45,362 bases of DNA, from positions 1 to 45,362 of the forward strand of contig VXPE01000081.1 of the NCBI GenBank assembly GCA_009839745.1, in the 5' to 3' direction. Source of the stretch: Candidatus Poribacteria bacterium (GTDB taxonomy: Bacteria; Poribacteria; WGA-4E; WGA-3G). Positions 17,160 to 26,028 of this stretch are shown piece after piece. The notes under the pieces are model-generated. The model did no database searches and was not told the DNA's origin. It was given only the letters and a program-made list of their open reading frames with translations. How positions within the stretch are numbered: position 1 is the stretch's first letter; each line of letters opens with the position of its first letter. A program made the translations under genes and the position numbers.

Positions 17160-18890
17160 GTGGCAGAACAGACGACACCGAACCTCGTCTTCGTTATTAC
17201 GGATGACCAAGGTTACGGCGATTTGGGGTGCACCGGAAACCCCGTTATCAATACACCGAATTTGGACGCACTTGCCGCAGAGAGCGTGCAATTACAGAAC
17301 CTGCACGTTGGTCCGACCTGTTCACCGACCCGCGCGGGGATTATGACGGGGCATTATTGCAACTCCACAGGGGTATGGCACACCATCGGTGGACGTTCAC
17401 TCCTCCGCAGCGACGAAGTCACGATGGCGGATATTTTCCGACGCAACGGCTATAAGACGGGTATGTTCGGGAAATGGCATCTCGGGGACAATTACCCGTT
17501 CCGTCCGCACGACAGAGGTTTTGATGAAGCCCTCTATCACGGCGGTGGTGGTATCAGTCAAACTCCTGATTATTGGGGTAACGACTATTTCGACGACACC
17601 TATTTCCGAAACGGCTCTGAACAACCCTTCGACGGTTACTGCACAGATGTCTGGTTTCAGGAGGCGATGGCGTTCATCGAGAGACAGGCGGAAGGCGGTC
17701 AGAACCGTCCGTTCTTCTGTTACCTCTCTACCAATGCGCCCCACGGTCCATTCCGTGTGCCCGATGCCTATAGTGAGGTCTATCGGCGGAAGGGTGTGGA
17801 AGGTGAGCGTGCGAATTTTTGGGGAATGATAACCAATATTGACGACAACATGGCGCGGCTGCGGCATCATCTCCGGGTTCTGGGGCTTGCGGAAAACACG
17901 ATCCTTATTTTTATGACGGATAACGGGTCGGCAATGGGGTGCGACTTAGATGCCCAGCAGTTCGTCAAGGCAGGTTACAACGCCGGAATGCGCGGTAAAA
18001 AGGGGTCACCGTATGAAGGCGGTCACCGTGTGCCACTGTTCATGCACTGGCCCGGGGGCGGTTTCACTGAGAAGCACGAGGTGCATGAACTCACTGCAAA
18101 CATCGACCTACTCCCGACCCTGATAGATCTGTGTGATCTCGAGGTCTCCTCAAACGCACACTTCCACGGTAAGAGTATTGCTCCGTTGTTGAGAAATGAA
18201 ACGGAGTCATGGGAAGAACGGGTTGTGGTTACCGATTCGCAGCGCGTTGAAAACCCGATTAAATGGAAAGACAGCGCGACGATATCGCAACGGTGGCGGC
18301 TCATCAACGGAACTGAACTCTACGATATACAAGCCGATCCGGGACAACAGCACGACATCGCTGACGAGCATCCGGAAGTCGTCTCGGAACTCCGCGAGCA
18401 TTATGAGGCGTGGTGGAAGCTGGTTTCGGAACGGTTTGATGAAGAGTGTCCGATCGTCATTGGGACACAAAACGAACCCGTTACCTGCATCACGACTCAC
18501 GATTGGCACGGAGAAGCACAGGCATGGAATCACGGAATGATCCGCCGAGGCTTGGAATGCAACGGTTATTGGGCGATTGAAGTGCCTGAAGATGGCGAGT
18601 ATAGTTTCGAGTTGCGGCGGTGGCCCCTTGCCGAAGATAGAGCGATAACGGACGGTATTCCGGGGGAACATATCGATCTTTACAACGGTGGAAAGGGTTT
18701 GGCATTAACAACAGCGCAGCTCCGTATCGGGGACCAGGTTGCCACGGAAGCAATTCCGCCAGACGCGAAGGGTGTAACGTTTACGTTCCATCTCACCGCA
18801 GGTCAGACGCGTATGCATACCGTATTCTCCGACGAAACGGGTGAGTTAGCAATTGGGGCGTATTATGTGTATGCGAAACGGGTAATTTGA
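17160..18890 (+). CDS. Type I sulfatase (arylsulfatase family)
   Basis: The 576-residue protein begins with NLVFVITDDQGYGDLGCTGN, which supplies the metal ligands Asp15-Asp16. The maturation motif CSPTRAG (Cys54 to Arg58) follows; its cysteine becomes formylglycine through a sulfatase-modifying enzyme not encoded here. Further conserved segments are GKWHLGD and the second metal site FMTDNGSAMGCD. The extra C-terminal domain of about 130 residues is beta-rich. No signal peptide is visible from this GTG start. Substrates are probably sulfated polysaccharides or sulfate esters, as in marine heterotrophs. An AAAGGAGA ribosome site supports the GTG. Confidence 0.92.
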   Translation: MAEQTTPNLVFVITDDQGYGDLGCTGNPVINTPNLDALAAESVQLQNLHVGPTCSPTRAGIMTGHYCNSTGVWHTIGGRSLLRSDEVTMADIFRRNGYKTGMFGKWHLGDNYPFRPHDRGFDEALYHGGGGISQTPDYWGNDYFDDTYFRNGSEQPFDGYCTDVWFQEAMAFIERQAEGGQNRPFFCYLSTNAPHGPFRVPDAYSEVYRRKGVEGERANFWGMITNIDDNMARLRHHLRVLGLAENTILIFMTDNGSAMGCDLDAQQFVKAGYNAGMRGKKGSPYEGGHRVPLFMHWPGGGFTEKHEVHELTANIDLLPTLIDLCDLEVSSNAHFHGKSIAPLLRNETESWEERVVVTDSQRVENPIKWKDSATISQRWRLINGTELYDIQADPGQQHDIADEHPEVVSELREHYEAWWKLVSERFDEECPIVIGTQNEPVTCITTHDWHGEAQAWNHGMIRRGLECNGYWAIEVPEDGEYSFELRRWPLAEDRAITDGIPGEHIDLYNGGKGLALTTAQLRIGDQVATEAIPPDAKGVTFTFHLTAGQTRMHTVFSDETGELAIGAYYVYAKRVI

Positions 18891-18900
18891 CCTACGCGGT

Positions 18901-19392
18901 TTATTGGTAGACAGGCGTGGTTGCGACGCGGGAGAATAGGCGAGCGAGTTCATCTGTTGACACACCGAGGATCTCTTCAAGGTCCTTTTGCGTCAACTGA
19001 AGTTGTTGGAGACCGAGGCTCTCTTTAAATTCTTCCTGCGTCACCCCAAAATCACGGTAACCCTGAATGATGGTTTTTAGATACCATTTTGAAGGTGCCT
19101 CGAAATTCTTCTCGTATCCCTCCCGCATCCTGTAAAACATGACACCGTCTTGGTAATACTTGCCGTAATAATCGGGATACCCTTCGTAGGTGTCAAGTGC
19201 CTCTTCGTGCGCCTCTGTAATTTTCCAGAGTCCACCGTGGACGGTACCTCCCTCCGCTGGGATAATATCGGCGTGGTATTTAAAAACGAGGCGAAATCCT
19301 TCGAGTTGGAACTTCTCTATGTGCGTGACACCTGGGCACCGCTGTTGCATGTGAGCGCGGTTCATGTTGGACCCATAAGCAAAATATATCAT
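18901..19392 (-). CDS. Gamma-glutamylcyclotransferase-like (AIG2/GGCT fold) protein
   Basis: The 163-residue protein starts MIYFAYGSNMNRAHMQQRCP, which contains the YGSN phosphate-like loop of the GGCT fold. It then has GGLWKITEAHEEALDTYEGYP with the expected catalytic Glu. The C-terminal part is longer than the minimal fold, with a helical extension. It likely cleaves gamma-glutamyl amides to 5-oxoproline, but some members have other roles. I start at 19392, where the domain begins; a start at 19557 would add 55 residues with no family similarity. The ATG is preceded by AGTTAAAAAA, the start context seen elsewhere in the window. Confidence 0.8.
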   Translation of the reverse strand: MIYFAYGSNMNRAHMQQRCPGVTHIEKFQLEGFRLVFKYHADIIPAEGGTVHGGLWKITEAHEEALDTYEGYPDYYGKYYQDGVMFYRMREGYEKNFEAPSKWYLKTIIQGYRDFGVTQEEFKESLGLQQLQLTQKDLEEILGVSTDELARLFSRVATTPVYQ

Positions 19393-19557
19393 TTTTTTAA
19401 CTATGGCCGCCTGGGCTGTGCTCCAAATGTAAAGCAAAGACAAATTATGCCATTTAAGGAAACCTAATTTCATTACGCACAGGTTTTTGGTTAAGTTGCG
19501 ACCGCAATAAGGATCTGTAAGGTTTTTTAAGGAGTGCTTCATGGCATCAAAAACCAA

Positions 19558-19728
19558 GCACGGAATGAAATGGAGTGCGACTCAAACACAAAAAGCTTCA
19601 AGTTATACCACTTCTAAAAGTTTATATTGCATTAGCAGCCCCTGAGTGCACAGACTAACAGTCTATGCTACAAGCATGCACGGAATGAAATGGAGTGCGA
19701 CTCGAACACAAAAAGCTTCAAGTTACAA
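19558..19728. repeat. Pair of about 48-bp direct repeats, 120 bp apart, flanking a GGCTAACAGCC-like hairpin
   Basis: The sequence beginning GCACGGAATGAAATGGAGTG occurs at 19558 and again at 19678, with one mismatch over about 48 bp. Between them lies TTATACCACTTCTAAAAG, a left end like the family 2 element, and a hairpin (CAGACTAACAGTCTATGCTA) matching those in the elements at 33884 and 41243. The gap 19393-19755 contains nothing else I can name. Confidence 0.7.
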
Positions 19729-19755
19729 ACTCCGTTATGTATCCGCAAGGTAAAA

Positions 19756-20505
19756 TTAAAAATGCGACTTCAGTCTTCCCCACAGCACAGGGAGTTTCCC
19801 TGACGGTTCCACGTCAAACGCGGTGTGATAGATACCGTCGTTCATAATGTCCTGAACTTCATCTTCGGTGAGTCCATCATTGAAGAGACCGACCTCATCC
19901 ATAATCGTGGCGGAGAGGAAACCGGTTCCTTTATCAGTCGCGAGCCACGCCGTCTGCTCCTGATCCTGGAGTTGGAACTTCGGGACCTTTTGTGAGACTT
20001 CCTCTTCGCCGTTGACGTAGATTGTACAGTTGTCTCCGTCGTAGACGTTGGCGACATGATACCAAGTTCCATCTTTGACGGTCACACCACTGGCGACATC
20101 CCAAGTGTTCGTCCAACTGCGGAGGAGGTTGCCACCATTTTTGTAAGGAACATAGCGGTTGTTGCTCTGATCCCATATCGAGAAGTAGTTCTGTTGACCC
20201 CCGATGTCCGTGAAGTTTATCCACAGGGTGAAGGTCACTTTATCTTCGATAATACCTTTACCCAGCGGAATAGTGACCGTGCCACCCTTTTTGATTTCAA
20301 GGGCACCATCAACCTTGCCTTTTGCCCATTCTCCTCGCGTAATCGTGCCTTTACGCCCGTTTTCAGAGATGTCTTCAGCGACATCGCCCTTACCTTCGTC
20401 CATTAACCAGATACCGACAATCCTATCTGGATCAATCTCGGCTTGACTATAACCGACAACGAGACTTAGCGCGAGTATGGTGCAGACAAATATTCTTATT
20501 CTCAT
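19756..20505 (-). CDS. Secreted LamG/concanavalin A-like domain protein
   Basis: The 249-residue protein has a signal peptide (MRIRIFVCTILALSLVVG to SQA) and a single LamG-type jelly roll. The jelly roll opens with IVGIWLMDEGKGDVAEDIS and shows TFTLWINF, GTWYHVANVYDGDNCTIYVNG and MDEVGLFNDGLTEDEV. These proteins bind carbohydrates or other proteins at the cell surface. The C-terminal WGRLKSHF is a short tail after the fold. An AAAGGAG ribosome site supports the start. Its stop codon lies inside a copy of the leader-element motif (19743-19762), where TAA is formed by the AATTAAAAA part on the opposite strand. Confidence 0.85.
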   Translation of the reverse strand: MRIRIFVCTILALSLVVGYSQAEIDPDRIVGIWLMDEGKGDVAEDISENGRKGTITRGEWAKGKVDGALEIKKGGTVTIPLGKGIIEDKVTFTLWINFTDIGGQQNYFSIWDQSNNRYVPYKNGGNLLRSWTNTWDVASGVTVKDGTWYHVANVYDGDNCTIYVNGEEEVSQKVPKFQLQDQEQTAWLATDKGTGFLSATIMDEVGLFNDGLTEDEVQDIMNDGIYHTAFDVEPSGKLPVLWGRLKSHF

Positions 20506-20749
20506 GGATTTATGCTCCTTTTTTGTTGTTCAGAGAATCATGACCCCAAAACGTCTCTACTGGCAGAAATGTAATCGGTGTGTTAATTACATTAGACTGA
20601 TCAAGTATATTGTAAGTTTAATCCGATTTTCCACCTACAAGCGAGTGTGTTTACAGTCGTGCGATTTACCGCACGTCCCAAAGGTGTGTAAGGGGTTAAG
20701 AGTCGGGATTTGGGAGTCCCTCCTACAGATGAAACACCGCAAATATAAT

Positions 20750-20778
20750 TTGACAAGGCACGAAAATTAGGGTATACT
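20750..20778 (+). promoter_or_regulatory. Promoter of the tRNA-Leu gene
   Basis: A perfect TTGACA (20750-20755), a 17-bp spacer and TATACT (20773-20778) end 10 bp before the tRNA 5' end. The 20506-20749 stretch upstream includes a GTGCGATTTACCGCAC palindrome and a GTCGGGATTTGGGAGTCCC repeat but no gene. Confidence 0.8.
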
Positions 20779-20788
20779 ATAATTGCTC

Positions 20789-20874
20789 GCCGGGATGCTG
20801 AAATTTGGTAGACAGGCTAGGTTCAGGGTCTAGTGTGCATTATGCGCGTAAGGGTTCGAGTCCCTTTCCCGGCA
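20789..20874 (+). tRNA. tRNA-Leu (anticodon CAG)
   Basis: An 86-nt class II tRNA. The acceptor stem is GCCGGGA (20789-20795) with TCCCGGC (20867-20873) and discriminator A. The anticodon stem CTAGG/TCTAG encloses loop TTCAGGG with CAG at 20824-20826. A long variable arm GTGC...GCGC follows. The T arm is AAGGG-TTCGAGT-CCCTT. The 3' CCA is not encoded. Class II structure and CAG give leucine. Confidence 0.95.
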
Positions 20875-20876
20875 TC

Positions 20877-20990
20877 TTTTTTAATTTTCCTTGCGGTTAA
20901 ACAACGGGGTTTGCGTTTTGACATTTTTCGCTCAAGAGCCGCCTGCGTGTTTTTGCTTGGGGTGTTTTTGCGTATTGTTGCAGGCTACGT
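20877..20990. repeat. Leader element between tRNA-Leu and the MFS gene
   Basis: It begins TTTTTTAATTTTCCTTGCGG immediately after the tRNA and continues with GTTAAACAACGGGGTTTGCG, as in the copy at 4531-4636. It ends in GCGTATTGTTGCAGGCT just before the MFS stop codon. The segment TGTTTTTGCTTGGG is also present near 3890 and, inverted, near 37378. Confidence 0.65.
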
Positions 20991-22169
20991 TTACTCTCTT
21001 TTCAATGTCTCGGGTACCAACCAGAGAAAAATGCTCACCGCGAGATAACCGATACCACCCAACGCGAAACCGGAATAACCCAACCCGAACAGATCGGCAA
21101 GATTACCGACGATAACGGGTCCTGCGGAACCTCCGAAATCTCCCGTGAGTCGCCATAAACCTAAGAACTCTCCGGTTCCGTCGCGGGGTGCTAGGTCTGC
21201 ACCGAGTGTCATCATCGTCCCTGAAGCGATGCCGTTACCCATCCGCATGAAGACTGCAGCAAGCAGTAACCCGGTAAATGTTCCAGTAAACGGCATCAAC
21301 ACCATGCCCGTGGCAAAAATGAAAACTCCGGGGACTGTTGCATACCTCCGACCGAACCGATCCATCATATATCCGGCAATTGGGAACATCGACATATCCA
21401 CCGCTGAGGAGATCATGACGACAGAGCGAACCTGTTGTGTCGTTAGCCCGACCGTCTCGTCCGCATAGAGTGGAATAATGATATTGCACCCGCGGCGCAA
21501 CGTCTGCACACACACCTGCCCTACCCCTGCTGTGGCGAGGAGTCGCGCATGCTGGCGCGAGATTTCAAGGAGTTGTTTCAGGTAAGGCATCTTCTTCCCT
21601 GCTGCTTCAGTTGCGGGGCGCTGCGTTCCGGGAATGAAGAAGAAACAGAGGAGCAGGTTCAGCATCACAATGCCAGCATAGATGAAGAAGGGGAGACGGA
21701 GATTCACCCCAAGAAAGATAGAGCAGAACTGACCCGCGAAGGTGCCCATCCTGTTCACACCGCCGAACAGGGCAATCGCTCTCCCGCGATTCGCTATCGG
21801 GATCACATCCGTCATATAGGCATGGCGCGCAAGCATCCACAAAGCGTGTCCAATGCCTCCGAGTAACTGTGCCCCGATGAGTTGGTAGAAATTCCCTGCC
21901 GTTCCCATACCGAGCGTTGACAGTCCTATCATGGCTAAACCGAGCAACATCGATAGTTTGCGCCCGAGGCGTTCCACTAAAATACCAGCCGGAATATTTC
22001 CAAACACACCCACAGCAAGGACAACCGTCGTCAACGTATAGGATAACTCAAACGATTTAACATAAATCGAAAGCGTCGGTGAAACGATGCCTCCGCCTGT
22101 TGCCAACAGAAACGCTGGAATATAGATGGGAAGGATTAATGAGACTCGGCTAAATTTGCGGTGGTTCAA
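20991..22169 (-). CDS. Major facilitator superfamily transporter
   Basis: The 392-residue protein has the 12-helix MFS pattern. Visible are the N-terminal helix IYIPAFLLATGGGIVSPTLS, the loop 2-3 motif GILVERLGRKLSM (G-x-x-x-E-R-x-G-R-K), and a matching DRFGRRYATVPG in the second half. This layout is typical of the DHA1-like drug or sugar efflux branch. The best start is TTG at 22169, because the first upstream ATG is followed by an early stop; no strong ribosome site is seen. The substrate is unknown. It is on the same strand as the DUF58/macro-domain unit and 117 bp downstream of it. Confidence 0.85.
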   Translation of the reverse strand: MNHRKFSRVSLILPIYIPAFLLATGGGIVSPTLSIYVKSFELSYTLTTVVLAVGVFGNIPAGILVERLGRKLSMLLGLAMIGLSTLGMGTAGNFYQLIGAQLLGGIGHALWMLARHAYMTDVIPIANRGRAIALFGGVNRMGTFAGQFCSIFLGVNLRLPFFIYAGIVMLNLLLCFFFIPGTQRPATEAAGKKMPYLKQLLEISRQHARLLATAGVGQVCVQTLRRGCNIIIPLYADETVGLTTQQVRSVVMISSAVDMSMFPIAGYMMDRFGRRYATVPGVFIFATGMVLMPFTGTFTGLLLAAVFMRMGNGIASGTMMTLGADLAPRDGTGEFLGLWRLTGDFGGSAGPVIVGNLADLFGLGYSGFALGGIGYLAVSIFLWLVPETLKRE

Positions 22170-22285
22170 TTTGGGTCTATAGACATGGAAACCCTCCGTT
22201 GGAGAGCCTCATGGGAAGAGTCGGGAATCGGAGTTCCCTCCTACATAGGATCTTGGGTTCCTCATATAGCACCGGGAACCCATCG

Positions 22286-22519
22286 TTAAAAAAGTGCGTC
22301 CGCATAGCATGTATACCCGGTAGGACAGCCCCCCTCACGGGCACGAATCTCTGCACAGGCTTGTTCAATTGCGTCACCACCGGCGCGACGTATTGCCCCG
22401 TCGACACCACCCCCCCCGACAAGCGCACTGTTCGCTGCGTTCACGATAGCATCAACGGGGGCTTTGGTTATGTCACCTTGGATGAGTTCCAAATCGGTTT
22501 GTGAAATCTGTGTTTTCAT
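22286..22519 (-). pseudogene. Truncated macro-domain (ADP-ribose-binding) gene
   Basis: The 77-residue frame starts [18 protein letters not shown] and continues [25 protein letters not shown], the unmistakable N-terminal half of a macro domain (ADP-ribose and O-acetyl-ADP-ribose hydrolases). At GGCPTG, where the family continues with a glycine-rich loop and about 90 more residues, the frame turns into TCYADALF and stops. No matching C-terminal half is found in other frames downstream, so the gene looks deleted rather than merely frameshifted. It has a good GAGGAGG ribosome site and begins 1 bp after the DUF58 gene ends. Confidence 0.8.
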
Positions 22520-22520
22520 T

Positions 22521-23417
22521 TTACCTCCTCTGAATCAAACCTGTTCTGTGTAGCTCGTGTAAAATAAAGGGCTCTATAGGCATATCACTTTTCAGTTGGG
22601 CGTAACCAACACCTTGGTCGGTACAGAAGCGTTGCAAGGTGTCAGAAAATATCTGTTGTTGATTCTGGTATTGCGAAAGCACTTCAGGATTGATTGTGAT
22701 GGCTCTCGTTTCACCGGTTTCGGCATCCTCTACCCACCAATCCCCACCCGTCGGTCGGTCTTCCAAGTACATCTGCGGGTTCATCTCCTCTGGGGTTATC
22801 AAGTGGATAGCCGTGAGTGAGAAGCCGCGTCCTGTGAGCAATTTGAAGCCCTGTTCGTAGCCACTGGGATCCAAAAAATCGGAAAGGATAACAACCGCGC
22901 ACGGGTTTCGTTGATACATCGGGAGCTGCCTGAGGCATTCCGTCAACCGTGTTTGTCCGTCTGCAACAATCGCGGTCAAAACCTTCGTGAGACGTAAAAA
23001 TTGTGAGGTGCTCGATGCGGGGGGTAGTGCCGCGGAGAGCCGTTCGGCACAGGTATAGACGGCAACACTATCGGCGTGTCCCAAAGCGACATAGCCTAAC
23101 GCTGCAGCGATCTGTTTGGCACACGCTAACTTGGTGGGGGCACCAAATGCCATGGAACGACTGTTATCAATGAGGAGTGCAAGCGGTAATCCTTCGTCAG
23201 CGTGGAAGAGTTTGATAAAGAGTTTCCCCAAACGTGCGTAGATGTTCCAATCGACATGCCGTAGGTCGTCGCCGGGTTCATAGACCCGATAATCGGCGAA
23301 TTCCATGCCTACCCCTCGGTTCGGACTCCGGCGTTCACCTCTGAATTTACCACGGAACGAGCGGTTCGATCGGATATGGAAGGGTTTAAGTTGCTTCAGG
23401 AATTGCGGTGTAAGCAT
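22521..23417 (-). CDS. DUF58 / von Willebrand A-like domain protein
   Basis: The 298-residue protein has the DUF58 signature [26 protein letters not shown] in its N-terminal third, given here in short: [13 protein letters not shown] then RHVDWN. It is followed by a vWA-like fold with the metal-site motif [12 protein letters not shown]58 proteins are clients or partners of MoxR ATPases. The start is the ATG at 23417 directly after the leader element; a TTG at 23435 inside that element would add the encoded RIIKK. A truncated macro-domain gene follows immediately. The MoxR gene is 15 kb away rather than adjacent. Confidence 0.88.
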   Translation of the reverse strand: MLTPQFLKQLKPFHIRSNRSFRGKFRGERRSPNRGVGMEFADYRVYEPGDDLRHVDWNIYARLGKLFIKLFHADEGLPLALLIDNSRSMAFGAPTKLACAKQIAAALGYVALGHADSVAVYTCAERLSAALPPASSTSQFLRLTKVLTAIVADGQTRLTECLRQLPMYQRNPCAVVILSDFLDPSGYEQGFKLLTGRGFSLTAIHLITPEEMNPQMYLEDRPTGGDWWVEDAETGETRAITINPEVLSQYQNQQQIFSDTLQRFCTDQGVGYAQLKSDMPIEPFILHELHRTGLIQRR

Positions 23418-23513
23418 TTTTTTAATAATTCGCAAGGCGTTAAATGAAAGGGTTAGGGCATTGACGTGTTTATGTGCAGAGTCGCCTGCGCCGTTGTTGC
23501 AGGCTTGCGTCTC
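23418..23513 (-). repeat. Leader element forming the 5' end of the DUF58 transcript
   Basis: On the minus strand it ends CCTTGCGAATTATTAAAAAA directly before the ATG. It includes the inverted repeat GCCTGCGCCGTTGTTGCAGGC (about 23486-23506 on the plus strand), also present in the copies at 24469 and 27064. Confidence 0.65.
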
Positions 23514-23640
23514 CAGCTATAAGGTATTTGACACATTTATCGGAAATAGGTTTATATGAGTTGGATTTATTCTAAAGGTGATTTAACTTTCAGTGGGAAG
23601 TCGTGACCGGGAGGTCGCTCCTACGAGGAATGCTACCGTG

Positions 23641-24468
23641 TTAGCGCAAACGGTCAGTAGTCTTTCGGTAGCGGGCTTCCATCTCAGGTCGTTGAGATTG
23701 TAAGTACGCTTGTTCCGAACGGCGCGCCGCCTCGGTTGATGGGAGCATTGGGATGTCGATATTTGCTGTGCTGATTTGGTCGTTTCCCCATTTGTATGCG
23801 ACAATTTCGCCTTTGCTGATGATAAGGTTCATCCCAACGTTTGCCTCTACAATCGGCACCCCATTTTCACGCGCTCTGGCAAGCACTGTCTGATTTTGCC
23901 CTTTGCCCTTTGAACCATACGAGGGGATTAGGAGGAACTGTGCGCCATCTAAAACGAGTGTGCGCGCTATCAGTGGATTCCATCTATCGTTGCAGATTAA
24001 AATGCCGGCACGTCCGAAAGGTGTGTCAAAGGCGCGAATCGTTTCGCCGATGCAATTGAAGTTCCACGATGGGTGGGTTCCCTCGGCGAACTGCGTTTTG
24101 TGATAGGTGCCGCATATCTCGCCGGTAGCATCAATAAACACGGCGGAATTGTAGACAGAAGCGGTTCCACACCGTTCAGCGAATCCGAAACAGAGACAAG
24201 TGTCGAGTTGACGTGCTAATCGACGGAAGCGGTGGATATACGTGCCATCAAGCGGCTCTGCGATTTCAAGCATCGCCTCCGGTGTGGCTCTGCCTTCAAT
24301 GACATCCATCACGACATAGCCCTCCAAAACCCCCTCTGTTGCCAAAATTAACTGTGGAGTATTCTTGGCAGCCTCAACGAAGAAAGCCTCCAGCTTCTCA
24401 GCATTGGAGGCTTTATCCCATTTGGTCGGTTTTAACGAAATTGCGGAGACTTTGATTGACGCATACAT
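23641..24468 (-). CDS. Carbon-nitrogen hydrolase (nitrilase superfamily), second copy
   Basis: The 275-residue protein has the triad Glu45 (LATEGVLEGYV), Lys124 (TYHKTQFAEG) and Cys159 (GILICNDRWNP). It shares only the fold with the nitrilase-family protein at 1521-2363. The active-site Cys motif ICNDRWNP is the form found in the carbamoyl-putrescine / N-carbamoyl-amino-acid branch. The substrate is not identifiable. The start codon lies 1 bp after a copy of the leader element (CCGCAAGGTATAATTAAAAT), which supplies AAGG 12 nt upstream as the only ribosome-site-like sequence. Confidence 0.88.
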   Translation of the reverse strand: MYASIKVSAISLKPTKWDKASNAEKLEAFFVEAAKNTPQLILATEGVLEGYVVMDVIEGRATPEAMLEIAEPLDGTYIHRFRRLARQLDTCLCFGFAERCGTASVYNSAVFIDATGEICGTYHKTQFAEGTHPSWNFNCIGETIRAFDTPFGRAGILICNDRWNPLIARTLVLDGAQFLLIPSYGSKGKGQNQTVLARARENGVPIVEANVGMNLIISKGEIVAYKWGNDQISTANIDIPMLPSTEAARRSEQAYLQSQRPEMEARYRKTTDRLR

Positions 24469-24563
24469 ATTTTAATTATACCTTGCGGGAGAACAACGCG
24501 GTTCGGGATCCAACGGTTTTTGATCGGTATCCGCTTGCGCCGGTGTTGTAGGAAACCTGCGGT
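24469..24563 (-). repeat. Leader element forming the 5' end of the second nitrilase-family gene
   Basis: On the minus strand it reads CCGCAAGGTATAATTAAAAT directly before the ATG at 24468. Upstream it contains a decayed copy of the GCCTGC...GCAGGC inverted repeat (GCTTGCGCCGGTGTTGTAGG on the plus strand). Confidence 0.65.
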
Positions 24564-24644
24564 CGATTAAAAAAATGTTCAGAATACTCAAGAACCCGCT
24601 CGTAACGAAGTGGAGAGCGGGCCAGGAGTACATCAATTAAAAGC

Positions 24645-25757
24645 CTATTTCGGATAGGCAGTGTCCAGAGAAAGCACCGCATAACTGGTTGCCAATACAG
24701 GAAGCGCCTCCATCCAACGACTCTCGTCATTCGACCAGAATCCATCGGGTTTCTGGACCTCGATCAGTTTTTCGGCGAGTTCTCGGTACCAATCATGTGA
24801 GATACCCTTCGCGTCCATAAGAATGGGTTCACCGTAAAGTCGTAACGCCTTCGCCATCGTATGATAGTTGTAATACAGTCCCTGTGCGCCCATACCGTAG
24901 TTTTCTTCCGTTGTGAAATGTTGCTTAATCCACTCGACGGCTGCCTGCAGGCGTTCATCTTTCTTGTCTACATTGGCGTAGATGAAACTCAACAATCCGG
25001 CATACGTCATGCTCGCATAAGAACGCGGACTGCCTGCGGCATCCGTGCCGGCTTTGCTCTCACCATCAGGCGAATAGATAAACCCGCCATCGTTGCCTGC
25101 CCAGGACTGATCGTTGCTCTCACTCCGATTCTGTGTGCGTTCCAGAAATTTTATCGCTTTGTCCCAGACCTCTTGGTCGTCCGACCCGCTCTCTTTTAAG
25201 GCTTGGATGGCAAGGTTTAGATTGGACAGGTCATGCACGGTTTCACGGCTTCCATAACCGATCCCACCGTAATAGACGCTCTCCTCATCTGTGACTTGCA
25301 AACTTTTCAGAAACCCTTGTGCCTTTTCAATAATAGACGCATATTCCGAGTTGCCTGTTGAGGAAAGTGCCAGGACCGAGATAGCGGTGTTATAATTTGG
25401 CAGTGCGGGTTGCATCTCGATATTATAGATCGCCCCGTTTGGTTGTTGCATCCCGACCAATCGCTGCAGTCCCTTTTGGATAAACGGATGCTCTGCCTCC
25501 GAGTATTTGTTCTGAGGATGCCGTAAAAAAGCCGTGAGTGCGAGAGCGGTTATGCCCGGATGATTGGCAAATAGCCCATCTTCGGCTTGTTGTCCCTTCA
25601 GCCACTCCAACCCCCGATCGATGCTCGCAATGACCTGTTCGTTTAGTTCGTGGTATTCCGATGCGTCCGTCTCATGATGCGCGGTCATACCGCTTTGCAC
25701 AACAACAAACACAAGGAACAATACCAGTATGAATCCACGCTGCATTTTCATTTTCAT
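24645..25757 (-). CDS. Secreted squalene-hopene/prenyltransferase-repeat protein
   Basis: The 370-residue protein has a lipoprotein-free signal peptide (MKMKMQRGFILVLFLVFVVV to MTA) followed by alpha/alpha-toroid repeats of the terpene-cyclase type. These include IDRGLEWLKGQQAEDGLF, IQKGLQRLVGMQQPNGAI, KAIKFLERTQNRSES and WYRELAEKLIEVQKPDGFW. In planctomycete-type bacteria these exported proteins are common and do not have the DxDD catalytic motif of true squalene-hopene cyclases; I see none here. The function is unknown, probably structural or protein binding. The start at 25757 has GGGAGAGG upstream; the longer frame from 25778 lacks one. Confidence 0.85.
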   Translation of the reverse strand: MKMKMQRGFILVLFLVFVVVQSGMTAHHETDASEYHELNEQVIASIDRGLEWLKGQQAEDGLFANHPGITALALTAFLRHPQNKYSEAEHPFIQKGLQRLVGMQQPNGAIYNIEMQPALPNYNTAISVLALSSTGNSEYASIIEKAQGFLKSLQVTDEESVYYGGIGYGSRETVHDLSNLNLAIQALKESGSDDQEVWDKAIKFLERTQNRSESNDQSWAGNDGGFIYSPDGESKAGTDAAGSPRSYASMTYAGLLSFIYANVDKKDERLQAAVEWIKQHFTTEENYGMGAQGLYYNYHTMAKALRLYGEPILMDAKGISHDWYRELAEKLIEVQKPDGFWSNDESRWMEALPVLATSYAVLSLDTAYPK

Positions 25758-25906
25758 TTTGCCTCTCCCTTTCAACAAATTTGTTTACGTGAGTATTATT
25801 TAGCAAATACAATGCCAATGCTGAAAGCCTATTTCCGCGTGAATTCTCGGGATTCAACGGAGAATTGCGTCAAAAAGTGAACGCTGTTGTCCACAATCTG
25901 AACAAT

Positions 25907-25926
25907 TTTTAATTATTCCTTGCGGT
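25907..25926. repeat. Leader-element end motif without an adjacent gene start
   Basis: TTTTTAATTATTCCTTGCGG matches the end of the other copies but lies 103 bp after the 3' end of the Gfo/Idh gene (26029) and 150 bp upstream of the squalene-repeat gene's start. It is the only copy not touching a start codon, stop codon or RNA gene. Confidence 0.6.
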
Positions 25927-26028
25927 TCGGTCAGTTGAGTTTGGGCTTTTATCGGCCTCTCCGTTATTAAAGGAAAACCTCTTAACTGACAACTGATAAC
26001 GGTTTTGAAACTAACGGGAAAAGCGCGT

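Noticed and set aside
22177-22428. Minus-strand 83-codon ORF overlapping the truncated macro gene
   Set aside because: It is in another frame and runs through repeat sequence; it does not supply the missing macro-domain half.
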